From: Thamnaconus septentrionalis
Taxonomy: Eukaryota > Chordata > Actinopteri > Tetraodontiformes > Monacanthidae
Assembly: GCA_009823395.1 (NCBI GenBank)
Contig: CM020501.1
Location: 33,440,493-33,504,492 of the forward strand
DNA: 64,000 nucleotides
Reading direction: 5' to 3'
Position 1 is the first letter of the stretch; each line of letters opens with the position of its first letter. The notes under the pieces were generated by a model, which saw nothing but the letters and a program-made list of their open reading frames with translations, had not been told where the DNA came from and did not search any database. Of the stretch, positions 24,298 to 39,000 are shown piece by piece. The position numbers and the translations under genes were made by a program.

Positions 24298-26939
24298 GGT
24301 TTGTGAACAGTGGAGCAGAGGCAATACAAACTGGCTGACTGACCAGGATGACCCTCTCCCCACCGATTGGCTACTTTAACCAAGATGAAGACCAATCTGG
24401 CCTGATGTTGCTGGACGGCCGGTGGTGGTGACTCACAGTGGGTTAATAACTGGGACAGTGCCCTCAGACAAAAGGCAGTAAAGTGTAGATTGCTCCTGTA
24501 GCTTCCTGACACACCAGTGGCGTATTGTTAATGTATTGTTAAAATATGTTTACAGAAGAGCTCCTTTGTTTCCTTCCAAAAAAAAAAAAGGCGAAGAAGA
24601 TGGATGGAGCCATTGTGACATCAGCCATTGCTTTGCTGATACGAGTTGGGAAGTCTACCATCAGCGCCATCTTGGGTTTCAGTTTTGTTCTGTTTTGTTG
24701 CAAATTTGTTACAAACAAATTAGACCAAGCTACAAAAAATGTAACCATTTTGTCAGGTTTTAAATGTAGGGCTCCTTCCCGAATTGACAGCCAGTCCTTT
24801 ATATTCATTTTCTCTTCTTTTTCCTTTCTTTCATTTTTTCTTCTATTTCCGGCCGCCCCTGCTGGCCAGACGATAGAATTCAGGCTTTTGCCAGTTCCAT
24901 GTCGGCCTGCTTTTTGAAAGCGGGAGCTCCGTTCATCTTCACGGGCACTTGGTTGGCCCTGACACGTATCCAATGTTTGATCTGTATCTATAACAGCTGC
25001 ATAAAGTGTACACATCTGCTCTTTTGCTTCTCCCCTGTGTAAACCTTGTGCCATTGACGGTGGGATTCCATTTTTCTCATGGTCCTAATACAACACATAT
25101 TAATGCGGAAGCCAGTGCTATTTCCAGGAAATGGGGCCCATTGTTCTGAACCTAAGTGCTTTTGCACAGCCCTAAATGAGAAATTTGCCCACAGCACATT
25201 GTATTATGGTCATGCCTTGGCAAAGGTCACTACTCCGCAGCAGTATGCTCTCTCAATTACCCAGCCTGCGTCACGCTCTGTCTACATACAGGTTGCCAAC
25301 TCGTCATTTTTACCCTGCACCTTCTGTCTGATTCCCCTCATTTTTTTTTTGTTTTTTTTTTCCAAAAGAAATTGTTTCATTTCTCCATCAGTAACTAAAG
25401 TCAGCTGCACTTGTCGGAGCTTCTCTCCAGTGTGGTCTGATGAAGTCACGAGTCCACCATGCATGACTTGAGGTTATTTTCTCCTCGAGTCACCTCTTTC
25501 CTCACCCCTCTCGCCCTCCGCTCCTCCTCCTAACTCGCAGCTTCCCCTCGGAGATGAATACATTAAGGGCCTGGTGGGAGACTGAATAATTGCACTGTAG
25601 CTGTTTTCCTTTGCTTCTTCTTCTCACCTCGACCCACTCCCCTGCCCGTTGCTCCAGCTCTGACGTGTTGCGCGTCTGCGTCGAGCGCAGTTCCTGCACA
25701 GCAGCTTCGAAACAGCGCCGCCTTTGTCTGAGAAGTGGAGTGCGGTGGTGGCGGCGGCAGGGCCATGGCACCGGCTATATATGCATCTTCAAAGTGGCAG
25801 ATTTGACTCTGAATCATGTTTAGTCTCCCATGCTGAGCAGACAAGCAGCTGCTCTGAAGGTCAGTCTCCCAGACTCTATCCACACTGAAGTCTGTCACCT
25901 CTTCTGCCCGGCCGCCAGTGAAATCAGAGCTACATTCATGCAACGTCCAAAGCCAACCGCCCTTTTCGTTAATAGCACACTGCTGATTTTCTGGAATTCT
26001 GGCTGTTCAATATCATTTTTATGTGTCCTTTATTCATAAAACCAAAAATTGCTCAAGGGGAAAAAGATGTGCTCACAAATAGAATGGAAAGACAGGATTT
26101 AACGCCGTTAGCAACAAGGTTTGCTTTAGTGGTGTTTCGCTGTAATGGCAGGGAATTATTGTGTTAGTTGTTATCGGTGGATTGCCAGTATTGTTTCATT
26201 CTTTTAAAGGAAAACTCTACTTCTTAATCCAGATTGTAGTTCTTTTCAAAGAGGCACACAATGTAGATTAGAATAAAAAAAAAAAAAGTGAAAATAAATT
26301 TTAACTGCATCTGCCTAGACATTGTTACAGAGTGACGGCGAGGGAATATGCAAGCTGTGCAAATAAATAATAGCGTCAAGTTATTTTGAATGTGTGCGTG
26401 TGGCAATCTGGTGGTGGCTGTGCTGTGTCTGAAATACTTTTGTTGGCTGCGGTGCTCACGTAGCGGCACAATGCCTACGAGGGCTCTGCTGCTATTTCAG
26501 GAAGCGCTGCAAGCAGGAAGTGACATGTCTCTCAGGGCAGCAGAGATGCGGTATGGATAGACAGGCGAGGGGGCGAGAAAACAAAGAGGTGGAGGGTGGG
26601 GGAGGGGATGGGGGAGCGGGCGGGGGGGGGTCTCCGAAAAGAGTTAACTGTCTGTGTCATTTACTCCCACTTGATGAGCCATTCTTGCATATGTCTCACC
26701 GTGCGTCACCGGAGTGTCTCTGCTTTATTTTGAGTGCCCTTGGTTTTCGTCTTAAAAGGACAGCACGAATCTCAAAATAAAGACTTTTATTAAGATCAAA
26801 TAGACGATTTTGCCTTGATGTGCAAAGCAGCAGACGATCTTCGCAAATGGTGGCCTGTTGTTTATTTTTAAAAAAGACATTTTGTGCAGAGAATGAGAGA
26901 AATGAGAGGCGTGTTTTTGCTGTGGTAACAGAAACTGAC

Positions 26940-27000
<61 letters not shown>

Positions 27001-30000
27001 TGTGTCTGTTTGCAGGAACCAAAAAAAAAAAAAAAACAATTGTTCCTGAAAATAGGAGAGCGTTATTCGTTATTGTTCAGGGTGCAAGAGAAAAGGAAAT
27101 GGTTTGGCTGCAGGCAGAAAAAAAACAAGTTCTCCTTTTATTTCCTCCTTATCAACAGGGGATGCACATGGGCGCGGAGCTAAATTGAGATGCATGTGGG
27201 CCGAGGGAGCACAAAAACACGTTGTTGTTGCTGCACGCATGCCACGCAGTCAGCCGAAATTACTGTCATCCCCCTTTGCAACGCACATTCTTACCGGCGT
27301 GCGTGAACGTTTGCGTCGCTCCCATTAATTATGTGACACCGGCAGTCGTGGCTGTGTTGCTCCCAGCTATGATGTCACTCATCTGTCAGCATGGTGTGAT
27401 AATGTTGTGAAGCTGTTGATGTTTGCTGCCAGGGCTGCTCTGCCTCAGTGGCACCGGCAGGAGCAGTTTTCACCGTCTTGCCAAGTGAAAAGGGGAAGGA
27501 AAGGTCCGCTTACTCTCATGAGATGGACAATAATTTCATTTTTATTAAACCGATGGCTTCTGGTATTGCGGTGGTATTAATTAGATACTCCTGCAGCATT
27601 GGGATTGTTTTGGAAAAATTCCCCTTTTCATCAAAATTGACAGCCAGAGGTTTCAGAAAAACAAAAAGAAATTTGAAAATCAAAAGTTCAGAGGCAGAAC
27701 CCTCATCGTCAACCATGTGGTCTTGTCCTCTTTGTGCCGCAGGCTGGTATATGCCCCCACACCCCCCCAGCCTCTCTCCTGGCAGAGCTACAACGGACTT
27801 TAATTGAATTCTTTTGGGTGAGAAGGAGGCAGTGGGCACCACAGAGCATCCTTTCCCTCCCAAAGGACGAGGGGGGAACAGGGGTGAGAACGTCTGGTCA
27901 GCAGGGGCGCTGCCTTCACAATCCAATTTGTACTGAGGCTCCTGACTGGCCCCAGGATGCTCTGTGGAGCCCATTAGCCCGGTGCATCCTGCAGCGTTTG
28001 CAATTTTTTTTTTTTTTTTTTTTTTGGTCTGCATTTTAGCTTGTTTTTAATGCACGTTTCTTACATGAGCACAGCTTCTCTGCCTCGCTTTTATCAGAGT
28101 GTTTTCAAAGTTTGGAACCTCCTGAGGAGACAGGCAGCGCAGCAGTGGCTGCTGCGGGAGCGTGTCCGTCTGGGAACCCCACTCAACTGCTCTCGCTGGG
28201 GGGAAGTGACTCTGTCCAAGGCCCTCCAAGCTGCAGGGGTCACGGCGCCGGCGGAGCTGGCCTGGGAGATCCCGTCTGGATGGCCTCAATGTTGGGGGTC
28301 AAGTCTGAGAGGGTCACCGAGCAGCTGCTGCCCTGGCCACGAGCGCTCCCTCCCTCCTCGGCTTTGTCTTTATGTTTCTAGATAGAGTTTTTACCAGGAG
28401 CTTTTGAACAAATTTACAAACGATGTATCATTGGTTTTAACGTCGGTCGCAGATACAAGAAGAAAGGCCAGTTTTAAACGTTGTTTTAAACCAGGCCGAG
28501 CTGCGGTTGTGGTTCAGCCGTAAGAGAAAGGGGAGGATGTGGCAGAGGTAAGAAGATGATCCAGTCCAGACTGCTGGTTGCTTTTACTTTTTATGAGAGA
28601 GCAGGAGAGTTGGAAGCGAATGTGGGATTTTAATGGTGAGGTGTGTTTGGGGACAGATGGGGGATTAAGTATTGGAGATTTGCTCATGCAAGGTTGTATT
28701 TATTTATTGTTTGTGGTTGTGTTGAGCTGTGTGTTGTTGAATGTTTTTAGAATGGGAATGAGTAGCAATTAAATGTTGATTTTCAAAAATGAAAATCTTC
28801 CTCTTCGTCCTCTGTTGACCGGTGGGTGTATCGTTTTTTTTCTGCGATTCAAAAATAAATACATCATGAGAAAAAAACAAAATCCTCCACCAGTGCCTGA
28901 CACTGGTTAATACGAAGAGACAGTGCTGACAGACGAGGACACTACACAGATAAACGTCTCAAGGTCTCGTCTCAGTTCAAAAAAAAAAAAAAAAGTCCCC
29001 GCCCCACTAGCTCTGCCTTAATGTGCGCTGTGTTTCTGTTCATGGCCACGGCCTCGCACGCAGCCCTCTACTGGGCTTGTTAAGGCACCACATGCTGGCG
29101 CAACAAAGAAGCCAAACCTCAGCTCCTACGTGTGTGACGAGGAACCAAGGTTCCCAACGTTAACACGGAGCTGCTAGACGATCGTCTCACCAAGTGTGCA
29201 AAATGTATCACAGAGATCGGAAGTTAGTTATGTTTTATATATATATTCATATATAGTGAAGCTGTTGTCATCCTGATCCGATGGCCAAATTTGATGCGAC
29301 CAGCCGCTCGTAACCCGACAGCAGTGTTTGAGTCATTACAGTGGCCGGATGGCTGAGATCCTGAGACTGAATTCTCACAGATCCACTGTCGAAGCTCCAT
29401 TCAGCAGAACAGAATGTAAAGGCAACACTCACTGTGCCTCGCCGTGGCCTCTTGTTGAATAGCATTGAACCAAGCCTGGTGTGTTAAGCACACACTATCA
29501 CTGTTTTTTTTCCCCCACCGGAGCAGCCCTCTAGCTTACAAAAGAGATCCTGCACTGACTGCTGCTGAGCCGTATTGCCACAGGTGCCCTCCACTTATTG
29601 ACCAGTTTAAATGGATCTGCCTGTCAACCCCTTCATCAACGCGCAGAAGATGAGGGGACGTTTCAATGAGCAGGGTGTCTGTTTGCAGAGGCGTGACTTT
29701 CGCCGACTGACTGGTTCAACTTGGCTATTATCAGTGTGACGGGCAGTTTTACGAGCCTACCAGAGACTTTCTCACATGGTTGCACACACACTGCGCAGGA
29801 AGAAAAAAAAAAATTAAAAAATGCATGTTAAAAAAAAGAAAGAAAAAGTTTGTGAGCTTATGGCCCTGCACGTCCAACATGCCATGTGACCCTGTGTTGA
29901 TGTGTAGTCACCCATGTCAAGTGGTCGAAAATAAGCTTTTCCCATTGCATTCGTCATACACTGCGTTGCCAATCGCTGCTGTTTCTATTGGTGCAGTCAA

Positions 30001-33000
30001 CTGGCAACCCACGCGCTCCCTTCTGCACGTGCGCCGTTCCCCTTCTTCTGACCCAAACGCGCCTTCTGAATAACAACAGATGTTCCGTTCTTGCTTTCCG
30101 TAACTTTATCTAACTTAGCAGTTTATGCTTGCCGAGACCGGAGGCCCTGCACTCGCACGAGCAGTAGCGCACTGCACACACAGCCGTTGAGCTCACGCAA
30201 GTTTATAGGTCAGCAGAGGAAACATTTGAGACCCACGGCGCCGCTTGGATACAATGTTATACTGCTAATAAATGCGTGTTACACCAGAAGTTAAATGTAC
30301 CATCTGCTGAGCAGTTATCTCATCTCCCCTATCATCTTCTGCCCATGTAGATCACAGATGCCACGTCCGGGATTATCATTCCTGTGAACGTGCACTCGTC
30401 CTTCGGCACCACCTTAAGGTTTAACATCCGTCATAAAACTATATGTGATTAAGTCTCAACTACCATTGCCCCCCCGCGAGTGTCCGATTGAGGAGGTGAA
30501 AGTGTCATTTGGTGTCGTGGTGCTGCGCATCAAGACAAGAAGAACACTGTCTGCTTTTCTTCTGCAGTCACATTCTGTTACTTGTTTCCACATAACGGAT
30601 AACACCGCGACTGCCTTTAAGCCAAACGTCTGGTGTCTGCAGCCGGCAAGATCAATACTACAACACCATTACAGGATCGGTCTGTCACTGCTGTCACTGA
30701 TAAAAAGAATAAAACATGTTCCAAAGGAGCTAAGTTACGAACCTGTCTTATATGAAATGGTAAATATTATGATAAAATAGCTTTTGTCAGTTTAAAAAAA
30801 ACAAAAACAAAAAAAAGATAAAACAATACTTGAATTTAACAGGTAACAACAAATTTATTTTTGGTTACTTATGTGGGCTGATACTGTTATAACAGGTAGA
30901 AACACTAAATGGGCTATGATGGCATAGTAATTTTTATTTTTTCAAATAGAAATAAAAATAATAGTAATAATAACAATAATATAAAAACGACTTTATAGAT
31001 GTTAACCTACATTATTTCCTTTCATCCCTGTGGCTCCCTAAATCCTTACCCTATGTCACATTGCACACTTTCATTCACAATTTAGGAAGCAGGCAGAAAT
31101 AGGGAGTGTCAGCAAACGGATGCAGAAACCTGATGAGACAATTAACAATTTGTCCATAACATTTACTAAGACCAATCAGATTTGTTCCTGTGCACCAGAA
31201 GTATTGTGTCCACATCTGTGCACCTGCGCAGCGAAAGAGGCTCGCCAACGCCGTACAGAAGGAACCAGAATCAATTTTTGCCAGTAGAAAAAGGCTTCAG
31301 TGCCCTTTTCGGGCTTTCTCTTTTAATTTGAAAATATCACCGAGCTATGATGCAACCGATGCTGTCGCAACACCAACGGAAGCCATAATGTCGTAGCCCT
31401 TTCTCCTCAGCTCTCTTCAATGCTTTGTGGAGCCCCTGGAAGCTCCTTATGCGAAGAAAGGGAGCGTCGTGTCTTTGAATCTCTCGACATTTTGCGAGCG
31501 ATTCGAGAGTCTTCCTGTGGGAGGTTGGCAAGATAAATGAAATCTGAGCAATCCAGCTCAAGGTAGGGTGGGCACGCGGAGGTAAATCCACAGAGAACAA
31601 GACCGCCACAACATGTTTGTCTGTTTGGCGTCATTTTATTTTGAAGAAGCACCTTTTTATGATACAAAAGAAGTTTCATCAGTTAACCCTGGAATGCCAC
31701 TGCATGTGGTGTAGTAAGGGAGTGTCAAAGCCACCTCACACTGACTGAGCAGCTCGGCCTGCAATATCACATGATCGCAGGAGACCTATACAGACTCAAA
31801 ACTGCTTATTATGTTACAAAGTCATGCAAAAAAAAAATCAGGTTTATTACAGTTAACATCAATATTGATCAATGATGAGATGATTTTTTTTTTTCAACCA
31901 TGCTTAGTGCCGTTGGAACTGAAATACTTTGTATTTTCGTCAGACTGAATATGTCTGATGTTAAGCCATATCCGTCTTCATTTATCGTAAACAGTCAAAT
32001 GAAGAGCACTTACAGGCAGAAGAAGTATAAGGAGTGGAAGTAGGAGGAAGTAGGAGAAGAAATGGAAGTAGAAGAAATGAAAATGTTGGCGGTGACCAGG
32101 ATGGATGGATAGATGGTTAGGATGAAGGCTGAGGACATCAGAGGGACAGTACATGCTTCAATGTTTTGGGGTTCAAGCCAGAGAGGCCAGACTGAGATGG
32201 TTCAGACGTGTACAGAGGAGAGGCAGTACATTTATCAGCAGAAGGATGCTGAGCTTGGAACTGCAGGAGGTCTGGAGGAAGAGCAATGGTGGCTGACGTG
32301 GAGGAGGAACATGAAGGTAGTTGGCGTGAGAGAGGAAGATGCAGCTTAGAGTCGGACATGATTCACTCTCTCTACCCCTGAAGGCAACGGCCGAGACGCA
32401 AAGTTGAGTAAATAGCAAAATAAGTTGTAATGTGTCCCGTTTGTTCAGTTTGACTATACAAATATTGTGACTATCTTTGTTTTTGACCCAAAGTCCAAAC
32501 CCTGCCTTGTGTTTTGACATTCACGAGGTGTTGTGTTTGACGACGCTGATCTTTTCCATGTACTGATTGATCCATGACTGACACAGACTAGGCGCTGCAA
32601 GACAGAACCGGTGCCTATCCGAAGCCTTTGCGCTGAAATCTAAAAGAGATGAACCAGAATTGATTGTGTTTGTTCCAGAGAGCACTTGGCAGCCATCCTG
32701 CCTCAGCATGACCTTCCCTTTTTTTAATGTTTTAATTCCTTTTTTTTGTGTCTTCTTTTTATCTGTAGCAATTTCTCACACCGGCGGTATAAACAATGAT
32801 ACAGGGAGAGCGTATATACAGTGAGTCCCAAAAATCTGATTTATTTTGACCTCAAGGTTAGAGCGAGAGGAGGAGAGAGAGAGAGAGAGAGAGAGATTAT
32901 TGCAGCATTTATATTAAAGAAGCATACAATGACGTTCCACTTTATGAAATGTTGCACACAAAGCACTGCTAATACGGTTATGTTTTATTGCCTCTCGTGT

Positions 33001-36000
33001 ACATCGGAAATAACAAACAGTCCCAGCCCTGTCTAGTCGCTGTCATTAATATTTCAAGAGAACATCATCCTCAGCACTGGGGAATGAATGAATAATTAAT
33101 GAGCCACCCTCTGAGATTAAACAAGTTAGATCTTTTTTTTTTTTTTTTTTTTTCATTCTTGGTGTGTATGGTTTATCCTTTGCGCCGCTGAGAGAGTTTG
33201 GTCCTTGTTTTTAGCAGGCAAACTCATAGCGCACTGTTTTACCTGTAAGTGGCCCCTGACGCTGTTAGCTGAGCGCTTTCTTCCAATTTTGTTCCTAGGC
33301 AATAAACAGTGTGTCAGCTCTGTTTCAGCAGGGAGAAGTGTACAGATAATGCAGGTATTAGGCCGAGGCTGCAGACTGTTGGCTGCAATCAGGGTTTAGA
33401 CAGCCGTCAGATTAAGCTGACGGGGGGGTTCACACAGTCAGTCTGAGCTTTTAGTGTTTGTCTGCCTTGATTTTTGTCTCCGTCCGTAACTGTGGGTCTG
33501 TGTGCGAGGCTGGCAGTTTTAGAAGCGAGATTACTCGGCGGGGAGGATGAACAGGTGATGGAGGTCACGCCTGTCTCTGGTCCAACGTGAGAACACAAAC
33601 CTCTTGCGCCTCCGTTGGTTTGTGCCACGGCCTCCTCGTCCCTCGGCTGCCTGTTTCTTGAATTCTTAAACCAGGCTGCAGATCAAAATTTAATCACGCT
33701 GTACACTATCGTTATATTCTCCCATTGGTCTTGTTTTACACGGAGATCAAACAGGCCGTTTGGAGATGCGGGCTGGAACATTTGCATGCCGCAGTGTAAA
33801 ATGTTACACTTCCGTTCAGTTGCTTGACATCCATATCTAATAGTCACCCACAAACCATTTTAAAAAGAGGCAAGCGTCCTAAATCTTGAAATCATCAAAC
33901 ACAACACACACACACACATTCCACAACAAGGGAATCAAAGTGTTGCACTTTGTCAAGGGATCCACAGAGTGGGGAAACTTCTGGTATAAAGCCTTGTTAT
34001 TATTTAATTACTTTTGATCATTCACATTAACCTTTTATGTTTTTTGTATAAATAAATACTCACATGTTCGGAGTAAAGAGGCAGAAAAGTCAGTCATCCA
34101 TAAAATCGTATTACAGTTGTTCATTATTTAGTGCAGTGTTGAGGGTTGCTAGCTGTAGCTCCTAGCCTACTGAAAATTTAAAGCGTTCCATGTTCCCTGA
34201 TTTACATTTCCAACAAGTTTACAACTCGTTTAAATGCCCTCGGTCGTAAAGAGTTTGAGAGTTTAAGGAAAAAGTAATGAGGAATTCAAGGTCCCAAATA
34301 GTTGAATCCATTTCGACAACTACAGCCAGCCATAAAACATTTACTTTGTTGCAAAAAAAAAAAAAAAAAAAAAAAAATTCATCAAGACACTGCAATGAAT
34401 TCCGTACGCATTTGAAACAACTCTGGCTTGTCATTCTCCAGCTACTGCTTAAGCTACTTGTGTGTATTACCTGTGGGTTTCAGGAAGTGATCGAATAAAG
34501 GAGAGGTGGCACCTGGCACGCCAAGATGAAGGTCTCAGCACAGACCAGGGCCTTGAGAAATGCAAATGTAGCCGCTGAAGGCTGGATTCCAGCAATGAAG
34601 CCACGGGTCCAGGGCAGGGAGAGGTCGTGGCTATCAAACAGGATTAGAGGGCAGTAGGTGGGAATGAATGGGAAGCTACGAGGGGACAGCAAAGAGGATG
34701 GCGGGAAAATGGAAACAGCGCATGCAGGGTTGGCGAGGTCTGAACATTATTTCTATTTATTGTATGGATATATTTCGGGCCACAACAGCGACTTATTTAT
34801 TTTGGAAGCAAAGAAAACACAGTGCCAGTGTATGTGAGTGTGTACTCTTCGCAAAAGGGTTTGTGAACGGCAGGGGGAAGCAACGAGGGTACAAGGCTTT
34901 AAACGTTTCCGTAGAGCCCTTCCGTGGCCAATAAGACACTATGTCCTATTCTGCGAGCGTTCCTCCGGCACTCAGGGTCACGCAGGGGGCACGAGCCAAT
35001 CCCGGCTGTCTCTGGGCGAAGGCTGGGCTGCAGCCCGGACCAGTCGCCAGTTTATCGCACAGCTACATCGAAAGACAAACAGCTGTTCACGCTTGTGCAA
35101 ATCTGTAGCCAATTTAGAGCTACCAGGTTGCATACGGTTTTTGTGTTAACATTTATGGGTTGAACGACTAGAAAGTTTGTGTTCTCGCCTGAGGTGGAGC
35201 CAGAGTACGAAATGTTTTGTGTGTGGCGAACGCAATGGAGGAGCTGTTTCTTCAGCGTCGGTCAGTGAGTAATGCAAGTTGACCCGCCAGAATAATTCAA
35301 ACTTCCTGAAATCCTCTCTCTCCAGCCACAGTCTGAGCATGAAACTTTGCTGTGTGTATGGTTGTCAATTTGCATCAATCACTGAATGGACCCTGCAGCT
35401 CCTCCTCCTTTTGTTTTTTTGTTGATTTTTCGAAAGCAATATTAGAGCAAAGTTTGTTTAAAATTTGCTCGACAGTCTCCAGATTGAGACAAATAGAATG
35501 TTTTCAAAATACAGCGACGGTAGCGGCGGTCATCTGCCTGATGCCAGTCAGCTGCATTCTGCCCTGTCTGATCGTTTTCTTTGCACAAAGATTACCATTC
35601 CGCTGTCTCGTGCGGTTGGGCACATGTTTGATGTAAAATGTTAAGCTTGCCTCTGGCACGGAACCTGATGCTTTTTAAAAGAGCACAATCGATGACTTCT
35701 GAAATCCCCCTCAATGAAACAAGTCTGGCCGCTGTTCCTCCCTTGTACTTCCGGTTTCCTGATCCTGCCCTCAGGGACCCCACGGCAACCCGGTGCAACT
35801 GGACCTTAATCAATTTCAGGCTTTGGGAGCCAATATTGGACTTAGTGTATTTATGTGTCTCGTGGTTTAAGGATTAGCTCCAGCAGCAGGCTTCGCAATT
35901 AATGGAGAACTCGGATTTTTGCGAAAGCTCATTAACCTGAGATGAGCGATACTGGTAATTATATAAACATGAGTGCTGAAGCGCATTAGTCCTCTTTTAC

Positions 36001-39000
36001 GGGGGTTTGTCTCACAATTTTACTCTCCGGCGCGTTCGGCAAACATTGGTGGGTTTGCTGCAGAACAACAATGAAAATGTCACGTCACACCTGCGTCCTC
36101 CCACTTGTCTCTGCAAGTCACGGCGTGGCACACGGTGCTCTGCTCTGTCACACATGGATGTGGTTGTCGGGGAGAGGAGCCCCTGCGACCGCAGGCCTGT
36201 CTGAGCTCTGGAGAGGAAATCAAAGCCAGCAGAGCAGCGTCTTGTTTTTGTTTTGAATTTTTCTAGTAGGTAGCAGAGACCATAACTGATGGACAGAGAT
36301 TTTGGTCACTCAAGCTGGTTGGGTTGGTGCAGCAGGTGAAGGGGGTAGGTTTTAATAAGCCTGGCTTGCTGCTACTCCTTTTTTTTGGGGGGGGATTTGT
36401 AGATAATCTATCAACAGTTGTTAAATACCCTTCATGATTGATCGGTGTAATGTAGAACCTACATCTTCAAAAAAACTCAATTATTCATTCATTCATTCAT
36501 TCATTCTGCTTGTTCATTTACAGTGCATTGTGCTGGGAATCAGTCTGAAGTCTCCAGGTGCACTTTATTTTAGTGCAAAGAAGAAAATTCTGTCAAGTAT
36601 TTCATGACAATGATTGAGTAAAACTACTTTTTTTCCCCACTACTGTATGCTGTGTAATATAAAAGTATTTTACCTCTACACACTTGATTGCATGTAATGT
36701 AATGCCTCTCAGAAAAGTGACTGAGAGGAAAGAAATAAAACTCAGGGACAGACAGAGAAAAGAAGGTCGAGAGACTTGTTAGACAGACGACATTGGCCGT
36801 TACATCGTCAAACGTCATAATTACCCCGGATACAAAAGTGCATTCATGATGCTGAGGATACAATTTGTAAAACGAGTACACGCGTGTCGAACTGAATGAA
36901 GGTTTATGATGGTGACACAAAGGCATCAACCGTGTGCCCTGTTGTTCTCTTTTCTTCTTCCACTCCTCAATTACCCTGAGGCAGAAAAGTCCTTTCAAGA
37001 GACGTGATGGAGAGTTTCAGCAATTATCGGCATTGTGGCTGCCTCGGCCCCTTCGCTTGCGCTAATATCCTCCCCATCCATCTCATCTGCCTTCAGAAGA
37101 TCCAATTTGCCATGGCACTGGCAGATGAATGGCGAGAAAATGTCAAACCAGATGAAGAGTAAATATTTTATACCCTGAATCCCGAGGGGCGAAGGCTGAG
37201 CGGCGGCTCTCTGTCTCGTCACAATCTGCTTCCTTTTCATTTTGCTTTGGCTGTCGTGCGGCAAACAAAAGCGCTCTTTGATTCTCCGCTCAGCGTGCTT
37301 CTACATCTTCATAAATTATCTCCCAGATCGTCAGCGCTCGCTGTTTACTTTATTGCCAGCATCATATTTCACTTCCGTCACGCTTCATTTGCAGCATTTT
37401 CATTTGCCAAGGCCCATCCCCCCCACACACACACACACACATTTTCAGTCCTACACCGAAAGCTTAAAAAAAACCCTTCCCACTCCTCTCCTCTCTTGAC
37501 TACGCTCGGTCTTCACGTTCTTTAGCTAATGAACAGGGCCTCGGCACCGTTATAATTAAACTGCAGGTAATTTGGAGTAATGGGATGTGGGAGTGGAAAT
37601 GAGGAGAGGAGATCTGCTGGAGATTGGCACGGCTGCCTCGACTGTCTCTCCAGCCTCTGAGCGACGAGCGGGAGGGTTTTGACTGGTGGAATTTGTTTTC
37701 TTTACGGCAGACCCGAGTGGGAAAGGTAACACGGCCAGCGGGGGAGTTTGAGGAATGAGGTAAAATGGAGCGTGAGAGCACGAGGGAACGGAATGGAGAG
37801 GTTTCCAGAGTATAAATTATGGATATACGGCAGAGTCGGCGCTGATTATCCGCCTCTGGAGCTACGTTGGCTGATGGTAAACAACGCTCATGGTTGCCAT
37901 GGAAGCACTGGGGTTTTTATTTCATGCATAACAATAAGGCAATGTTTCAGTATCAGATCATTTGACGTCATCAATTTATTTCCTCTCCACGTGTTTTCAG
38001 TTCAAGGAGGCATTTTCACATCCGGCAGGTAGATGTCAGTGTTTTGGGCTCTGCTCACTCTCGCATCGAGTAGAAAATTTGCCAAGGAAATTTTAGCGAA
38101 ACAATTCCAAACAACTTCTCTCAACAAACTGTGTGTGGCTCCGCTTGAGGTCACATAATAGATATGAGTCGCCGGTGTGAGGTGCCTGTGTTCTGCCTTC
38201 CGACGGATGGAAAGTCGAGTGGATGGTGACTCAGACCAGGCCGTATGGCAACCCCCACCACGCCACGTTCAAAGTCACTTGAACCCCCTTTCTTCCCCAT
38301 CCTGATCCTCGCTTTGAACTTAACGAGTTGCGGTGAAACCAGTGGTCTTCACCACGCCGACATGCCTGAACTCATCGAGGTTGCTGCCAGTTGATTGGTG
38401 GCTTTTTGAGCTCAGAGGCAACGACTCTCTGTTGTTGTGATGCACGATGACGAGTGCCTTCCTGAGGCCTTATAATGCATCGGTGTATGCCTTATGAAAC
38501 ACATTGGTAACAATGTTCATTATGAATGGTGGATATGAGGTGTTCTCAGCTCACCATTCATAACGCTTATACCCTCACAGCAATACAGAATACATGCATT
38601 GATTTTTACTAGTATTATAATATCAAACCCACAACTTCCGATTCCTCCACTTAGCCGAGCGGCGATTAGGAAAACATGCGTTATATCCATTATGTATTCT
38701 CCTTAATGAACCTTGTCATAAGTTCTTCTATGTGATTATGAATGAAGCAGCATCCATTACAAGAGTCCAATTACAATGCCTCGTGAATGTGTTTGGAGTG
38801 CTGCATGCAACAAAAGTGCGACCAGATGACAACTATTTAACGCCGTGGATAATAGAGTGGCCGGTCAGTTGGTTGCATCCAGTCTGAATTCCTGCTGAGG
38901 TTTCCGTTCGCTAATTTCAAACGTTCTGTCTGCCAATGTTTTTGGGAAAAACTGCCAGACTTCTCTGGGGCCTTTTTCTCACGCAAACACACACGTTTGT

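Noticed and set aside
27516..28034. 172-codon antisense frame
   Set aside because: It is the shadow of the sense L1-Tx1-like LINE remnant and crosses its poly-T run.
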